NCBI RefSeq assembly: GCF_001703635.1
Contig: NZ_LQZT01000023.1
Coordinates: 62,001-126,000 of the forward strand
DNA from: Parahoeflea olei
GTDB taxonomy: Bacteria; Pseudomonadota; Alphaproteobacteria; Rhizobiales; Rhizobiaceae
DNA length: 64,000 nucleotides
Direction of reading: 5' to 3'
Shown in pieces: positions 30,901 to 37,687 of this stretch (the stretch's first letter is position 1; every line of letters begins with the position of its first letter). The notes under the pieces were generated by a model. It searched no databases. It was not told the DNA's origin and saw nothing but the letters and a program-made list of their open reading frames with translations. Position numbers and translations under genes: made by a program.

Positions 30901-33691
30901 TCCGCTGGCGATGAACCTCGCCTTCGGCACGGTGAGTTCGACCGGGTCGTCGGCCTCCGGCGTGTTCGTGGATGGCGGCGACGCCTCGGCCGGCGCGGGC
31001 ACCAACGCGCTGTCGATCACCAATCTCACCATTTCCGGCTCCACCGATGCGGGCCTGGTGATCACCAATTCGACCGGTAATTTCAGCTTCGGCGCGACCA
31101 CGATCACCAATACGGGCACCGCCGGCGGCGGCGTCGATCTCGATCTCGGTGCCGGCGACACGATGGTCGTCAACTTCAGCAACGGACTCGTCATCGCCAC
31201 CGCGGGCGGCACCGGCTTCGATGCCGACGGCCAGGCCGGCACCAGCCTCACCGTCAATGTCAGCAACGCGGCCACCGAGACCATCACCACCACGTTCGGC
31301 ACGACCCTGCGCCTCGACAGCGTCCAGGCCGGTATCAACCTCGACAGCGTTACCGCGACCGGGCTTGCGGGCAATGCGGGCCTCGCCTTCCAGCGCCTCG
31401 CCGGGTCGCTCACGGTCGGTGGCGGCACGATCACCAATACCGGCGCAGGCAATGGCATCCAAATCGGCGCGGTGGGCATCAGCGCCGGCAACGCCACCGT
31501 CAACATCGCGACCGCGATCAATTCGACCGGCGCAACCGGGCGCGCGGCCCTGATCCAGGGGGTCGCGGGCGGCTCGGTCACGCTGTCGGGCACCCTCACC
31601 GACGATTCCGCGGCCGGCGGCGGCATCGCGCTGCAGAGCAATACCGGCGGCACGATCACATTTTCGGGCGCGACCAAGCAGATCAGTACCGGCGGGAGCG
31701 CAGCCCTCACGCTGAGCGGCAACGCCGGCGCCACGATTAGTTTCACCGGCGGCGGCCTCGACATCGACACCACGTCGGGCACCGGCATCCTGGCAAGCAG
31801 TGGCGGCACGCTCAATGTGGCCGGCGCGGGAAACACGGTCAACACCGCGACCGGTGCCGTGCTCAATCTGAACAACATCGTGATCGGTGGCAGCGGCATG
31901 ACATTCGCCACGCTCGCCGTGTCCGGCTCTGCAACCGGCGATGCGATCCTGCTCAACAATGTCGATGGCGGCGCCTTCAGCGGCGGCACGGTCTCGATTG
32001 CGGGTGCGAGCGGTGACGGCATCGAGGTGTCCGGCGGTTCGTCGTCGAATGTCAGTTTCGGCGCCACCACCATCGCCGGCGTCAATGGGCGCGCCATGGT
32101 GTTCAGCGGCACAACCGGAACGGTCAATGTGACGAGCGCCGCGATCACCAATCTCGCCACCGCCGCCACCGGAATCGAAATTGGATCGACCGGCGGCGTC
32201 ACCTTCGGCGATGTCGATATCACCAATCTCGCCACCAACGGCCGCGGCGTCGATCTGCGCACGGCGTCGGGCACGGTGACCTTCAGCACGCTCGACATTT
32301 CCAGTGCGGCGCTGACCACGGGCACCCGCGGTATCGATCTGACCGGGGCCACCAATGCCTCGAACATGACGATCACCAACCCCTCGACGATCAACAATCT
32401 TGCCATCGGCGTGGATCTGACCAACGCCAATATTGGCGCGGGTGCCACCTTCCGCTACGGCGACGGATCGGCGCCGACGGCCTCGGCGATCAGCAACACC
32501 ACCACCGCCATCGTCGTGACCGGCCTGTCCGCGAACGGCACCTATGATTTTACCGATGTCGGCTTTGCCGGCAGCGGCACTTCCAACCTGTCTTCCGGCG
32601 CGAGCGGCAGCATTTATTGGGTGTCGGCCTCCGGGGTCGGCGACGGCTCGTCGGCGGCCAGCGCCGGTTCGATCACCAATGCGGCCGCGGCGGCCGGCAT
32701 CACCTATATCGTGCTTCTCGACACGGCGGGCGGGGGCCAGGACACGATCAATCTGGGGGCAAGCTCGCTCGTACTCGATCCCGGCCAGTCGCTGCTCAGT
32801 TTCAATGGCCAAGACAGCATCGGGGTGAGCGGCGGGCCGCCCGCCAATGTCCTGCTGACCGGAATTGGCGGCGGCGGCACCATCTCGAACCCGAATCCGG
32901 GCTCGGGGGCGCCGCTGTTGACCTCGAGCGCAGCGCAGACCGTGACGCTCGCGGCCGGCAGCACCATCGACGGGCTGCACATCACCAACACGGCCGCAGC
33001 GGGCACCCGGCGGGTCGTCTATGGCCTGAATATCGATGGATCCGCCACGATCAGGAACTCGCTGCTGACGCGGGCCAATGATGGCCGTGTCATCGATTTT
33101 CTCAGGACGACTGCCGTCACCACCACGTTCGAGATCACCGGCAACACGATCCAGTCGGGAGACGCCAACAACGTGGTGATCCAGTTCCTCGACAGCGGCC
33201 CCGACAGCGCCGATATCGTTTTCGGCACGATCTCGAACAACATCATCACCGCAGCGGGTCGCCCCGAAGCGATCACCTTGAACGTCAGCTCCGTTGGAAC
33301 CGCACGGTTCGCGTTCACCGGCAACACCTTCAACGACGTCGGCGAAGGCGGGTTGTCGCTGTACACCTTCGGTGCAGCGCAGGTCGACCTGACGGTGCAG
33401 GGCAACACGTTCGCCGGTGCCGACGGCAGCACCTTCGATTACATCTTCCTCCAGATCAATGACACGTCCACGGTCTGCGCCAATATCGGCGGCACCGGCG
33501 CTCAGGCGAACACCTTCGTTGCGCCTGCGGTGATCGATTTTGCGGTGGCCACAACCGGACAGTTGCATTTGCCGGGCTACGGCGGCGGCGACGTCAACAG
33601 CTATCTCCAGGGCCGCAACACCGGAACGCTGACGACCGGACTGCTCGACTCCGGTCCGATCACGGGCGGTTCGGTCTGTACATTGCCCTGA
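21914..33691 (+). CDS. Giant inverse autotransporter (intimin-like barrel) with repetitive beta-helix-type passenger
   Basis: A protein of about 3,925 residues. GTG 21914 has GGAG seven bases upstream and leads a signal peptide ending near SAADA; GTG 21890 is an alternative and an in-frame stop at 21881 limits extension. The next 250-300 residues (nt about 22130-22990) match inverse-autotransporter beta domains: FIEFTMAPG, LFADLRAS, NFGLGYRQIV, FGIYGFVDARRSAYDNTFYQ, LEFRANAYLP. In type Ve secretion this N-terminal barrel sits in the outer membrane and the C-terminal part is exposed. Here the passenger is about 3,500 residues of Gly/Ser/Thr-rich short strands with repeat families (GLDIDTT-x-GTG and FxxGDG modules), resembling beta-helix proteins and not the Ig-like domains of intimin. 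Cys pairs occur near its start (DCSSVSNACDF) and at the C-terminus (VCANIGG, SVCTLP). Probable role: adhesion or biofilm. Neighbours do not form an obvious operon. Confidence 0.85.
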   Translation: MFHFRKSLSNSSCLTAAVATVSAGLMSAADAKDLWKNLRNEGPAPARPGAAKLSKPAPAAPLETSDATYVVGQQDINHNLGVLLDQSYGASRPAAKPHRFIPGIDGLAGDRKWQPFIEFTMAPGSRRSLGQVNLFAPLAQDADSLLFADLRASAWTDDVREGNFGLGYRQIVPGGFFGTDAIFGIYGFVDARRSAYDNTFYQGTLGVELMTEHLEFRANAYLPDSSQYVVGSVGSQVVLNGTNVVYSGNSLVERALPGFDVEAGVKIDFSEAAVRLNAGYFRFERGSTLVEGPRFRAEVEIEDPFGLKGGKLSIGGEIRTDNVRGTEASGIVRLRMPIGGPDETETATRELTGLDRLMTRRVYRDDDIVTPAVVERNPNAGQPVLDAATGESLQVFHVANTAQGAADCSSVSNACDFVTAQGLAGAGDAFLPVSSAGPIAAVFALNANRQQVIGGGDTGTATIILSDAPTSRLVLTSLGGRPLITSIDIGHFADSRIAGVATGSASGIVGDGMTGNIRISDVRMQNGGLSFANSSAGIIVSDTQISSGAANGITLTNLGGSALFADVDVTSAGGDSLSIDGSTLSAGFDARSSITQSGAGRAVRVNGGSATLAHAGTITQSGAATAISVTNATGGSVSFTGLVTASTASANAVVLTANAGARIAFNGGLDIDTTTGTGFTATGGGIVSVAATAGDESIVSSAGQALDLNGVTIDTGGISFDAITSSGSAAAGISLDGVSGGAFRVSGATTVSGSAGNAIQLTGNAASVSFAGATMLTMTQAAAAIDFSGAISGAVSFADLDIALAAANSTGIDFSGATLNAAISATDFDLTSTSTVGTTGVDLSGATGPGTIRLGDVSSAGASATIAGVDVGVRFSAATNTTFIFGDGESAVDKLSSISATTAIAGGSTVTLGAYDFSDVNFTGTLDFASGGGNGLVFVAATATGDGSGSDVNNRANVVTADAIATSGITFVLINDGAAIDDVDGFTLVDGQTLASFGNGRTFSSGGLVIPANFTGIQSGTVIVDPTGNGAAVLTRSGGAGDTLVASGTVNLQDFIVENAASGAGLSATGATTISATGLTVRNVDGQGIDLDGLTGAGSTFNRTTVSTTTGNAIDIVNSTVTFTGGLDIDTTSGTGFTATGGATVTVMASAGDESIIASAGRAVNLSSVTIGAGGMHFDSLTSTNSAGSGITLAGVSGGTFAVSGTTTVSGAAGNAIELAANTAAIEFGATGVTLGAGAGSAGVDFSGLGSGAISFGVTTISSVGAAANQTGLDFSGATLGAAVNFTSVAISGPSTSISSIGVDLTGVLGNQAVNLGSQAAPATGPSSSITGLHRGVVIDAASAVQFTFGDGEGTSDRGSSIDVNGLAGSYTVDAGSGTLAGSSFDFNDVTFGAGDVANFPTTAVPVFVSTAGGLITAGTNNLSQDLTTITVAAAEALADTDQTFVFVGDGTGIIDLQGGGLDGFTLDAGQSVISFNGGNAISLGVTKPANIEGAFNIPGTVTSDDVTVRNDAGGATSVIATAAGGNHTIANFSISTGATGVLIDGATAALNLTNIAISGIAGAGTGVSVLNAQTVITLNNVDISGTATGIDNQSGVSGSVSADAASSITNTTAFAVNLDQNASGFAFAGTISETDGAGAGIRVNQHGGTADFSGMVTLNTGTSGAVALTANTGSVSFTGGLDIDTTTGTGFSATGGGSVTVAATAGAESITVGDGVAVVLNGLTTDVSFDMINVDNTDKISVNLDNLDGSFTLRGGTFNTAVTVSVITIDVAQNDLAATRALTLDISGITVTHDATASNIGANEFGIYVRTAGDDSATVAISNSTFQTEDSGIYMDGTSGLITVTDLSDVTLLGSTDTFDPMAFGNGLTLEHVTLDSDLSTAGLQAVNFGTFSAGTAAQKVRGGLYVRGESSGTINIADISAFTYQTALTVGGNQPSLVVNVANGTIDAGNVSIGSAAGQSYGDITLSSLTLRSNVVTSGLAISNFNGAFRVTGATTITAPELLTDLGGGTYSRTTSRALLVTDSAATIEFGSISFVDAASIPTATGTVILSNGGPTNAIVLDGNTGSFTVSGATTIASTVEDAIVIRGTAGAVSFGQTTINAHHTPIQPVSIFGPSVEAVSAGVDIEGTIGGAISFSSLTVDLTTDNSTAVDLSFAVINANVTAGDFDVSTTSSTGTVGVDLRGTTGTGTVQLGDTNINGGPNVTLGSAANMLSVGVEVSAATNLAFVLGDGNGAAGDLVASNMHATQAINGTLPTLGSYNFRDINFNASGIANLSGGATYFVFDERGTTGAGTFADPGNAAQAAAANVNVLVAVDNSGTAGSTIDLSVAGQGAINTLTLDDNQALIALASGEQVDATTLVSGLTGGAPASFLLTNVGGSSTITGSGVASATRPTITTTGANTTIALSGRAGLQNLILANGGSGDAVSASYATAQSVIIRSSTISGGSGGDAIDISTTAGASTFEFDGLTLLSGLRLDGSAGGSLTGTATGTNTLANAAGIGLSLDTVAIGAGGFTFDSVSSTGAGDGNSGILLTDLTGGGGVTITSATVVNSGGASGGHAIDLANIGTTGALTIAAVDIDLPATGGSGVHGIRSQGGHTATINLGTGAGGIDIRDANIGIQLLGTAGIVNIGVGAGSGGVHIGNANLAFGIGGDSTGTISVGNTTNASTFASTGVEAISVSASDATITFTGIDINAAASGAGGYGIWVFDNDAIGSFTLNGVNTIDNTGEHGIRITNATASISGVTFGASATGAGDDISGSGILIENSDGLSRTVTLADITMGTGGNGDTGDVAGNAINISATGAGTLTVNLSGTNVLRSTGAAITTQTASTANLLRLGLSGTTTAESATAGATIAINGDSISSSANSTVVTGFGGVTVIGNGVSGGVLLDNVTFDANVANGIGTSAPSADQVSFGTLQIGQSGAARVSGNGLSFNNAIGDVDIATLDIFNTSGTGLYVNTKTPTGGGATNFELTGGGSGTVDTTNGTALFLDPLAMNLAFGTVSSTGSSASGVFVDGGDASAGAGTNALSITNLTISGSTDAGLVITNSTGNFSFGATTITNTGTAGGGVDLDLGAGDTMVVNFSNGLVIATAGGTGFDADGQAGTSLTVNVSNAATETITTTFGTTLRLDSVQAGINLDSVTATGLAGNAGLAFQRLAGSLTVGGGTITNTGAGNGIQIGAVGISAGNATVNIATAINSTGATGRAALIQGVAGGSVTLSGTLTDDSAAGGGIALQSNTGGTITFSGATKQISTGGSAALTLSGNAGATISFTGGGLDIDTTSGTGILASSGGTLNVAGAGNTVNTATGAVLNLNNIVIGGSGMTFATLAVSGSATGDAILLNNVDGGAFSGGTVSIAGASGDGIEVSGGSSSNVSFGATTIAGVNGRAMVFSGTTGTVNVTSAAITNLATAATGIEIGSTGGVTFGDVDITNLATNGRGVDLRTASGTVTFSTLDISSAALTTGTRGIDLTGATNASNMTITNPSTINNLAIGVDLTNANIGAGATFRYGDGSAPTASAISNTTTAIVVTGLSANGTYDFTDVGFAGSGTSNLSSGASGSIYWVSASGVGDGSSAASAGSITNAAAAAGITYIVLLDTAGGGQDTINLGASSLVLDPGQSLLSFNGQDSIGVSGGPPANVLLTGIGGGGTISNPNPGSGAPLLTSSAAQTVTLAAGSTIDGLHITNTAAAGTRRVVYGLNIDGSATIRNSLLTRANDGRVIDFLRTTAVTTTFEITGNTIQSGDANNVVIQFLDSGPDSADIVFGTISNNIITAAGRPEAITLNVSSVGTARFAFTGNTFNDVGEGGLSLYTFGAAQVDLTVQGNTFAGADGSTFDYIFLQINDTSTVCANIGGTGAQANTFVAPAVIDFAVATTGQLHLPGYGGGDVNSYLQGRNTGTLTTGLLDSGPITGGSVCTLP
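23912..31795 (+). repeat. GLDIDTT-type repeats inside the giant gene
   Basis: A module beginning [FY]xGGLDIDTT[TS]GTG[FI] and followed by a (T)AxAGxESI block and a GxxF-type turn occurs at about 23912, 25287, 26950 and 31750, with a diverged copy near 31180 (VIATAGGTGFDADG). The first three are also very similar at DNA level (GGCGGGCTCGACATCGACAC-like start), suggesting recent duplication or gene conversion. Each is roughly 70-100 residues with the following variable part. Confidence 0.72.
24560..33000 (+). repeat. FxxGDG long modules inside the giant gene
   Basis: Four long modules start with F-x-x-GDG at about 24560 (FIFGDGES), 25952 (FTFGDGEG), 28598 (FVLGDGNG) and 32449 (FRYGDGSA). Each continues with a Y-x-F-x-DVxF or YNFRDINF strand, a Gly-Ser-rich turn, a hydrophobic stretch (TFVLIND, TFVFVGDG, VLVAVDN, TYIVLLD) and a LxxxQxLxSF strand. 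They read as larger domains or caps that punctuate the beta-helix-like repeats. Confidence 0.68.
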
Positions 33692-34108
33692 TGCCGTCCA
33701 TGGGCGGGGTCTCGTGGAGGCCCGCTCGCGCTGGAGAAGCTGGAGAAGCGGGGCAGCGAATACCGGTGCCGGGCGGCGCGAAAGTGCAGGCCGGGCAGCA
33801 TGCGAAAACTGACGGCGCGGGGCTGCGCGCGGCTCGCATGCTCATGTATTTTCCCAGCATAGATCGACTGTTTATCTCACCTTGAAGAATGGAATGATTT
33901 AAAACTGCGATCGGAGTAATTGTTGATGGGTAAAATATTAACGATTCGTGGAAGAGATTGCATTGACTGTTGATGCAATTTTAAATTAGTATTGATTCAC
34001 GAATGATAGGACCGAAAATTCAATTTCGGTCATTTGCTTCAATATTATTGGAGAGCGGCGCATCTGCGGATGCGGTCGCTTGGGATGCTGTGCCGGAGGG
34101 GATGCATC
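33692..34108 (+). promoter_or_regulatory. AT-rich leader with nested inverted repeats before the tail-collar cluster
   Basis: The 417-bp gap turns AT-rich from about 33840. Three inverted repeats lie together: ATTCGTG (33944-33950) with CACGAAT (33998-34004), nested around ATTGCAT (33957-33963) with ATGCAAT (33973-33979), then GACCGAAA (34010-34017) with TTTCGGTC (34024-34031). They could be operators or fold as stems in a 5' leader. No GGAAC-type or clear sigma-70 element was identified with confidence. Confidence 0.55.
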
Positions 34109-34627
34109 ATGGCGGAACCGTTTCTCGCTGAGGTCAAGATCATCGGCTTCAATTTTCCGCCGCGCGGCTGGGCCTATTGCGATGGCCAGATTCTACCGAT
34201 CAATCAGAACCCATCGCTCTACTCGCTTCTGGGAACCAATTATGGCGGCGACGGACGGGCGACTTTCGGGCTGCCGGATCTGAGGGGCCGGACGCCGATC
34301 CACACCGGTTCCGATTTCGCGCTGGGGCAAAAGGCTGGCGATGAAATCGTGACGCTGACGACCAGCGAAATGCCGTCCCACAATCACATGGTCGTCGTCT
34401 CCAACACCACCGCCGATACGCGCATTCCGTCGGCTCATGTGCCGGCCGCCACCGTGCAGGGCATTGCCGCCGGCTACAGCTCGGCGCCGCAACCCAATGA
34501 CATGACGTCGCTGAACCCGGCGACCGTGGGCAATTCCGGCGGCAGCCAGCCACACGACAACATGCAGCCTTTCATCACGCTGGGCTTCGTCATTGCATTG
34601 CAGGGTGTGTTCCCGTCGCGGGGCTGA
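34109..34627 (+). CDS. Tail-collar (microcystin-dependent protein-like) protein 1
   Basis: A 172-residue protein with an N-terminal phage tail collar domain: FNFPPRGWAYCDGQILPI, NYGGDGRATFGLPDLRGRTP, then MPSHNHM, and a C-terminal GGSQPHDNMQPF. It belongs to the short bacterial MdpB-like group rather than to long tail fibres. The ATG at 34109 has GGAGGGG upstream; the frame extends to 34034 but without family similarity. First of three tandem paralogues separated by 18-25 bp. Function unknown; structural or ligand-binding surface roles are possible. Confidence 0.86.
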   Translation: MAEPFLAEVKIIGFNFPPRGWAYCDGQILPINQNPSLYSLLGTNYGGDGRATFGLPDLRGRTPIHTGSDFALGQKAGDEIVTLTTSEMPSHNHMVVVSNTTADTRIPSAHVPAATVQGIAAGYSSAPQPNDMTSLNPATVGNSGGSQPHDNMQPFITLGFVIALQGVFPSRG

Positions 34628-34645
34628 ATTCGGGAGGGAGAGGTC

Positions 34646-35170
34646 ATGGCTGATCCATATATCGGTGAAATTCGCATGTTTGCGGGCAATTTCGCGCCGC
34701 GTGGCTGGGCATTCTGCGACGGGCAATTGCTGGCCATATCCGAGTACGACGCCCTGTATGCCCTTTTCGGCACCATCTATGGCGGCGACGGGCGGGTGAC
34801 GTTCGGATTGCCGGACCTGCGCGGCCGGGTCCCGATCCACCAGGGGACCGGCCCGGGGCTCAGCATCCGCCGGATCGGCTCCCGGGGAGGCTCGGAACGG
34901 ATCACCCTGACGTCGAACCAGCTTCCGTCGCACGACCACAGTTTCAACGGCGACACCCAGGAGGCGTCGGACGCAAGCCCGGCCGGAAACGTGATCGCCA
35001 AAGGCGACAACGTGAACTACCTCGCAGCCAGCGCCCCCAGTGGCGCCAACGCCTTCGCGCCGACGATGGTCGGCAGTACCGGCGGAAGCCAGTCCCACAG
35101 CAACCTGATGCCGACGCTGTGTGTGAATTTCATCTGCTCCCTGTTCGGCATCTATCCCAGCCAAACCTAG
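34646..35170 (+). CDS. Tail-collar (microcystin-dependent protein-like) protein 2
   Basis: A 174-residue paralogue of its neighbours: MFAGNFAPRGWAFCDGQLL, IYGGDGRVTFGLPDLRGRVP, LPSHDHSF and GGSQSHSNLMP. GGGAGAGG precedes the ATG. It carries the same His-rich turn (SHDH) that in tail-fibre homologues can bind metal. No signal peptide is seen, so export, if any, would need a dedicated route or lysis. Confidence 0.87.
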   Translation: MADPYIGEIRMFAGNFAPRGWAFCDGQLLAISEYDALYALFGTIYGGDGRVTFGLPDLRGRVPIHQGTGPGLSIRRIGSRGGSERITLTSNQLPSHDHSFNGDTQEASDASPAGNVIAKGDNVNYLAASAPSGANAFAPTMVGSTGGSQSHSNLMPTLCVNFICSLFGIYPSQT

Positions 35171-35195
35171 TCGCGCGGTCAATCAGGAGGCAGCC

Positions 35196-35720
35196 ATGTC
35201 AGAACCCTTCATTGCCGAGATCCGGATTTTTGCCGGCAATTTCGCGCCGCGCAATTGGGCCGTGTGCAATGGCCAATTGTTGCCGATTTCCCAGAACACG
35301 GCGCTGTTTTCCCTGATCGGCACGGTCTATGGCGGCGATGGCCGCACGACGATGGGCTTGCCCGACATGCAGGGGCGGGCGCCGATGCATCCGGGCCGCG
35401 GTCCCGGCCTCACGACGCGGCAGCTTGGAGAGAGAACCGGCACCGAAACCGTGAGCCTGGTTGAAGAGGAGATGCCAATCCATTCCCATGCCGTGTTCGC
35501 GACCTCGTCGCGCGGCGGCAACGTGCCGCCCGGCCCCACCGCGGCATTCAATACCTCCAGTCCCGATTTCTACCAGTCGAACCCCGTTTCCGGGCAGGTG
35601 CAGATGTCGGGCCTGACGCTGGGCCAAAAGGGCGGCGATCAGGCCCACAACAACATGCAGCCCTACCTGGCGATCACTTACATCATCGCGCTGCAGGGGC
35701 TGTATCCGTCGCGGGGCTGA
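35196..35720 (+). CDS. Tail-collar (microcystin-dependent protein-like) protein 3
   Basis: A 174-residue third paralogue: IFAGNFAPRNWAVCNGQLLP, VYGGDGRTTMGLPDMQGRAP, MPIHSHAVF and GGDQAHNNMQPYL. The ATG at 35196 has AGGAGG upstream. All three proteins share the same start, middle and end blocks with variable stretches between, so they could form mixed trimers or separate variants for different ligands (inference). Confidence 0.87.
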   Translation: MSEPFIAEIRIFAGNFAPRNWAVCNGQLLPISQNTALFSLIGTVYGGDGRTTMGLPDMQGRAPMHPGRGPGLTTRQLGERTGTETVSLVEEEMPIHSHAVFATSSRGGNVPPGPTAAFNTSSPDFYQSNPVSGQVQMSGLTLGQKGGDQAHNNMQPYLAITYIIALQGLYPSRG

Positions 35721-35831
35721 CCGGGCCGCGCGGCCATGCCCAGCGCCGGTTCGCACCGGCGCGCGCGCGCTGGCAGACAGCCGAACCGCGGCGATGCAGG
35801 AACCGCAACCCTTTCCACAAGGAGCATGGCG

Positions 35832-37109
35832 ATGAGCGAGGCAGCCACGACCGAAGCGCCCGGCGACACGGCCACCGTGCCCGGGCAACAGCCTGCAATC
35901 GCGCCGTTCGCGGAACTGTCGCGCCTCATGCTGGTCGGTATCGACGCCAACCAGGGCCACCACATCCTGTGGACCGCGCAGGCCGTGCCCAACGGGCCGT
36001 GGAACAAGGTCTATGCGCCGGTCAATGCCGACACGTCCTATCTGGTGCTCGGCACCGGCTCGACCACGGATGGCCGCGTCGCCATGGCGGCGCTGACCAG
36101 GGCGGAGCCGGCGGCGGTGCATTACATCGACGAGGCACCGCAGGCGCCGGGCGGGGAGGAGCGCTGGAACGCGCCGGTCGATCTCGGGTTGCCCTCCGGC
36201 GTGGCGGGTTTCGTTCAGCTCGCCATGCAGCGCGATGCCGACGGCCGGGTCGAGATCTTCGGCGTCGATGGCGCGGCCGGCGGCGTCTGGTGGATTTACC
36301 AAAACCCGTCGCGGCTGGTCGAGCGGACCGAGGAAGTCGTTCCCCCCGGGTCGACCACGCCGATCACCGTGCAAGGCATGGTGACGGAACCGCCACAGAC
36401 CCCTTGGAGCGACTGGATCCGGCTGCCGGGGGAGGGCATCGCCCGGCTCACGGTCGCCAATGACGTCACCGGCCGCATCGCCCTCGTGGCCACCGGCAAC
36501 GACCCGCAGGCGACCGCCGTTTACGTCAATGCGCAGATGCGCGACCCGGCGCTCGCCGCTGCGGACTGGACCGGGTGGACCCGGATCGACACCGCTGCCA
36601 GCGGCACTGCCGGCGCAGTGCCCACGGCGGTGCTCGATCCGGCAGGCTGTCTCAACATCTTCATGGTCGGCGCCCGGGCCCAGGTGGTGCAGACCCGGCA
36701 GACGGAGCCGGGGGCGAGCACCTGGTCCGACTGGCACCAGGTGAGCCTGATCGGCGCGGCGGTGGTCAATGTCGTCTCGGCCTTCGATGGCGCCGGCAAC
36801 ATCGTCCTGATGGCGCTCGACGAGAATCTCGGGCTCCATGCCAATTGCCAGTCCGATGCCAGACGGCAGGTCTGGAGCGGCTGGCAGCAGGTCGGCGTTG
36901 CGCCTGGCTTCGGGCTGGCGGCGATGGACTATAACGCCGACGGTGCGTTGAGCTATTTCCAGGGTGAAAGCGCGACCGACGGCGTGCAGTTTGTTTCGCA
37001 GGTTGCCCCCAATTCCAGCCATTGGTCGGCGGCATGGACCACGCTCGCCGACACCGGCATCTTCACCTATGGCATCGTGCGCGACCTGACCCCTCTGGAC
37101 AAGGGCTAG
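35832..37109 (+). CDS. PLL/tectonin-like beta-propeller lectin-type protein
   Basis: A 425-residue protein with repeating blades marked by W-x-x-W turns: TPWSDWIRLPG, DWTGWTRID, STWSDWHQVS, VWSGWQQVG and HWSAAWTTL, alternating with G-x-[IV]-x-[IL]-x-x-x-[AG] strands. This is the pattern of PLL- and tectonin-type propellers, several of which bind fucose or methylated sugars. ATG 35832 is favoured by AAGGAG at the right distance; ATG 35826 is an alternative. No signal peptide. It follows the third tail-collar gene by about 110 bp and precedes a GNAT gene by 4 bp. Confidence 0.78.
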   Translation: MSEAATTEAPGDTATVPGQQPAIAPFAELSRLMLVGIDANQGHHILWTAQAVPNGPWNKVYAPVNADTSYLVLGTGSTTDGRVAMAALTRAEPAAVHYIDEAPQAPGGEERWNAPVDLGLPSGVAGFVQLAMQRDADGRVEIFGVDGAAGGVWWIYQNPSRLVERTEEVVPPGSTTPITVQGMVTEPPQTPWSDWIRLPGEGIARLTVANDVTGRIALVATGNDPQATAVYVNAQMRDPALAAADWTGWTRIDTAASGTAGAVPTAVLDPAGCLNIFMVGARAQVVQTRQTEPGASTWSDWHQVSLIGAAVVNVVSAFDGAGNIVLMALDENLGLHANCQSDARRQVWSGWQQVGVAPGFGLAAMDYNADGALSYFQGESATDGVQFVSQVAPNSSHWSAAWTTLADTGIFTYGIVRDLTPLDKG

Positions 37110-37113
37110 CACC

Positions 37114-37656
37114 ATGCAGATCCAAGCCAGCCAGGACGCCGTGCCTGGCGACGCTATTCCCGAGTGTCCCCGGGCCGCCGCGCTGGGGCTCAGGCTGCGG
37201 CCGATGACACCGGAGGACATGGGCTTCCTGCACGAGCTCTATGCTTCCACCCGGGAGTGGGAACTTGCGCCACTGCCCTGGAGTTCCGAGCAGAAGGCGG
37301 CGTTCGTCGACATGCAGTTTCGTGTCCAGCACAGCCATTACATGAAGCATTATCCCGATGCGCTGTGGCTGATCATCGAGCTCGAAGGCGAAGCCGCAGG
37401 CCGGCTCTATCTCGAACGCTGGCCGGCCGAGCACCGCATCATCGACATTTCCCTGATGCCGGCCATGCGCAACCGCGGCTTCGGCTCGGCGCTGCTCGGC
37501 GATCTTCTTGATGAAGCCGCCGCCTGCGCGCGGGCCGTGGGCATCCATGTCGAAAAGACAAATCCGGCACTGCGGCTCTATCGGCGCCTCGGCTTCGAGA
37601 TCGCCGAGGACAAGGGGGTCTATGACCTGTTGAAGTGGCGGCCGCCCGCCCAATGA
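37114..37656 (+). CDS. GNAT-family N-acetyltransferase (tail-collar cluster)
   Basis: A 180-residue GNAT protein: LRLRPMTPEDMGFLHELYAS at the start, AGRLYLERW, and the acetyl-CoA loop MRNRGFGSALLGDLL, then NPALRLYRRLGFEI. The gene begins 4 bp after the propeller stop, so they share a transcript. GNAT genes often accompany MdpB-like tail-collar genes in bacteria; the substrate might be a Lys or N-terminus of a cluster protein (inference). Confidence 0.87.
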   Translation: MQIQASQDAVPGDAIPECPRAAALGLRLRPMTPEDMGFLHELYASTREWELAPLPWSSEQKAAFVDMQFRVQHSHYMKHYPDALWLIIELEGEAAGRLYLERWPAEHRIIDISLMPAMRNRGFGSALLGDLLDEAAACARAVGIHVEKTNPALRLYRRLGFEIAEDKGVYDLLKWRPPAQ

Positions 37657-37687
37657 GGCTGGGCATGGCGGTGCGGCATGCGCCGGC

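Noticed and set aside
28379..33568. A 1,729-codon open frame antisense to the giant gene
   Set aside because: It is the complement of the repetitive GC-rich surface-protein gene, has no domain signature, and its composition (Arg/Asp/Gly/Ala runs) is what the opposite strand of such repeats yields.
34109..37656. Prophage remnant reading of the tail-collar genes
   Set aside because: No other phage genes, no attachment repeats, and the short collar family is common outside phage; treated instead as a bacterial cluster.
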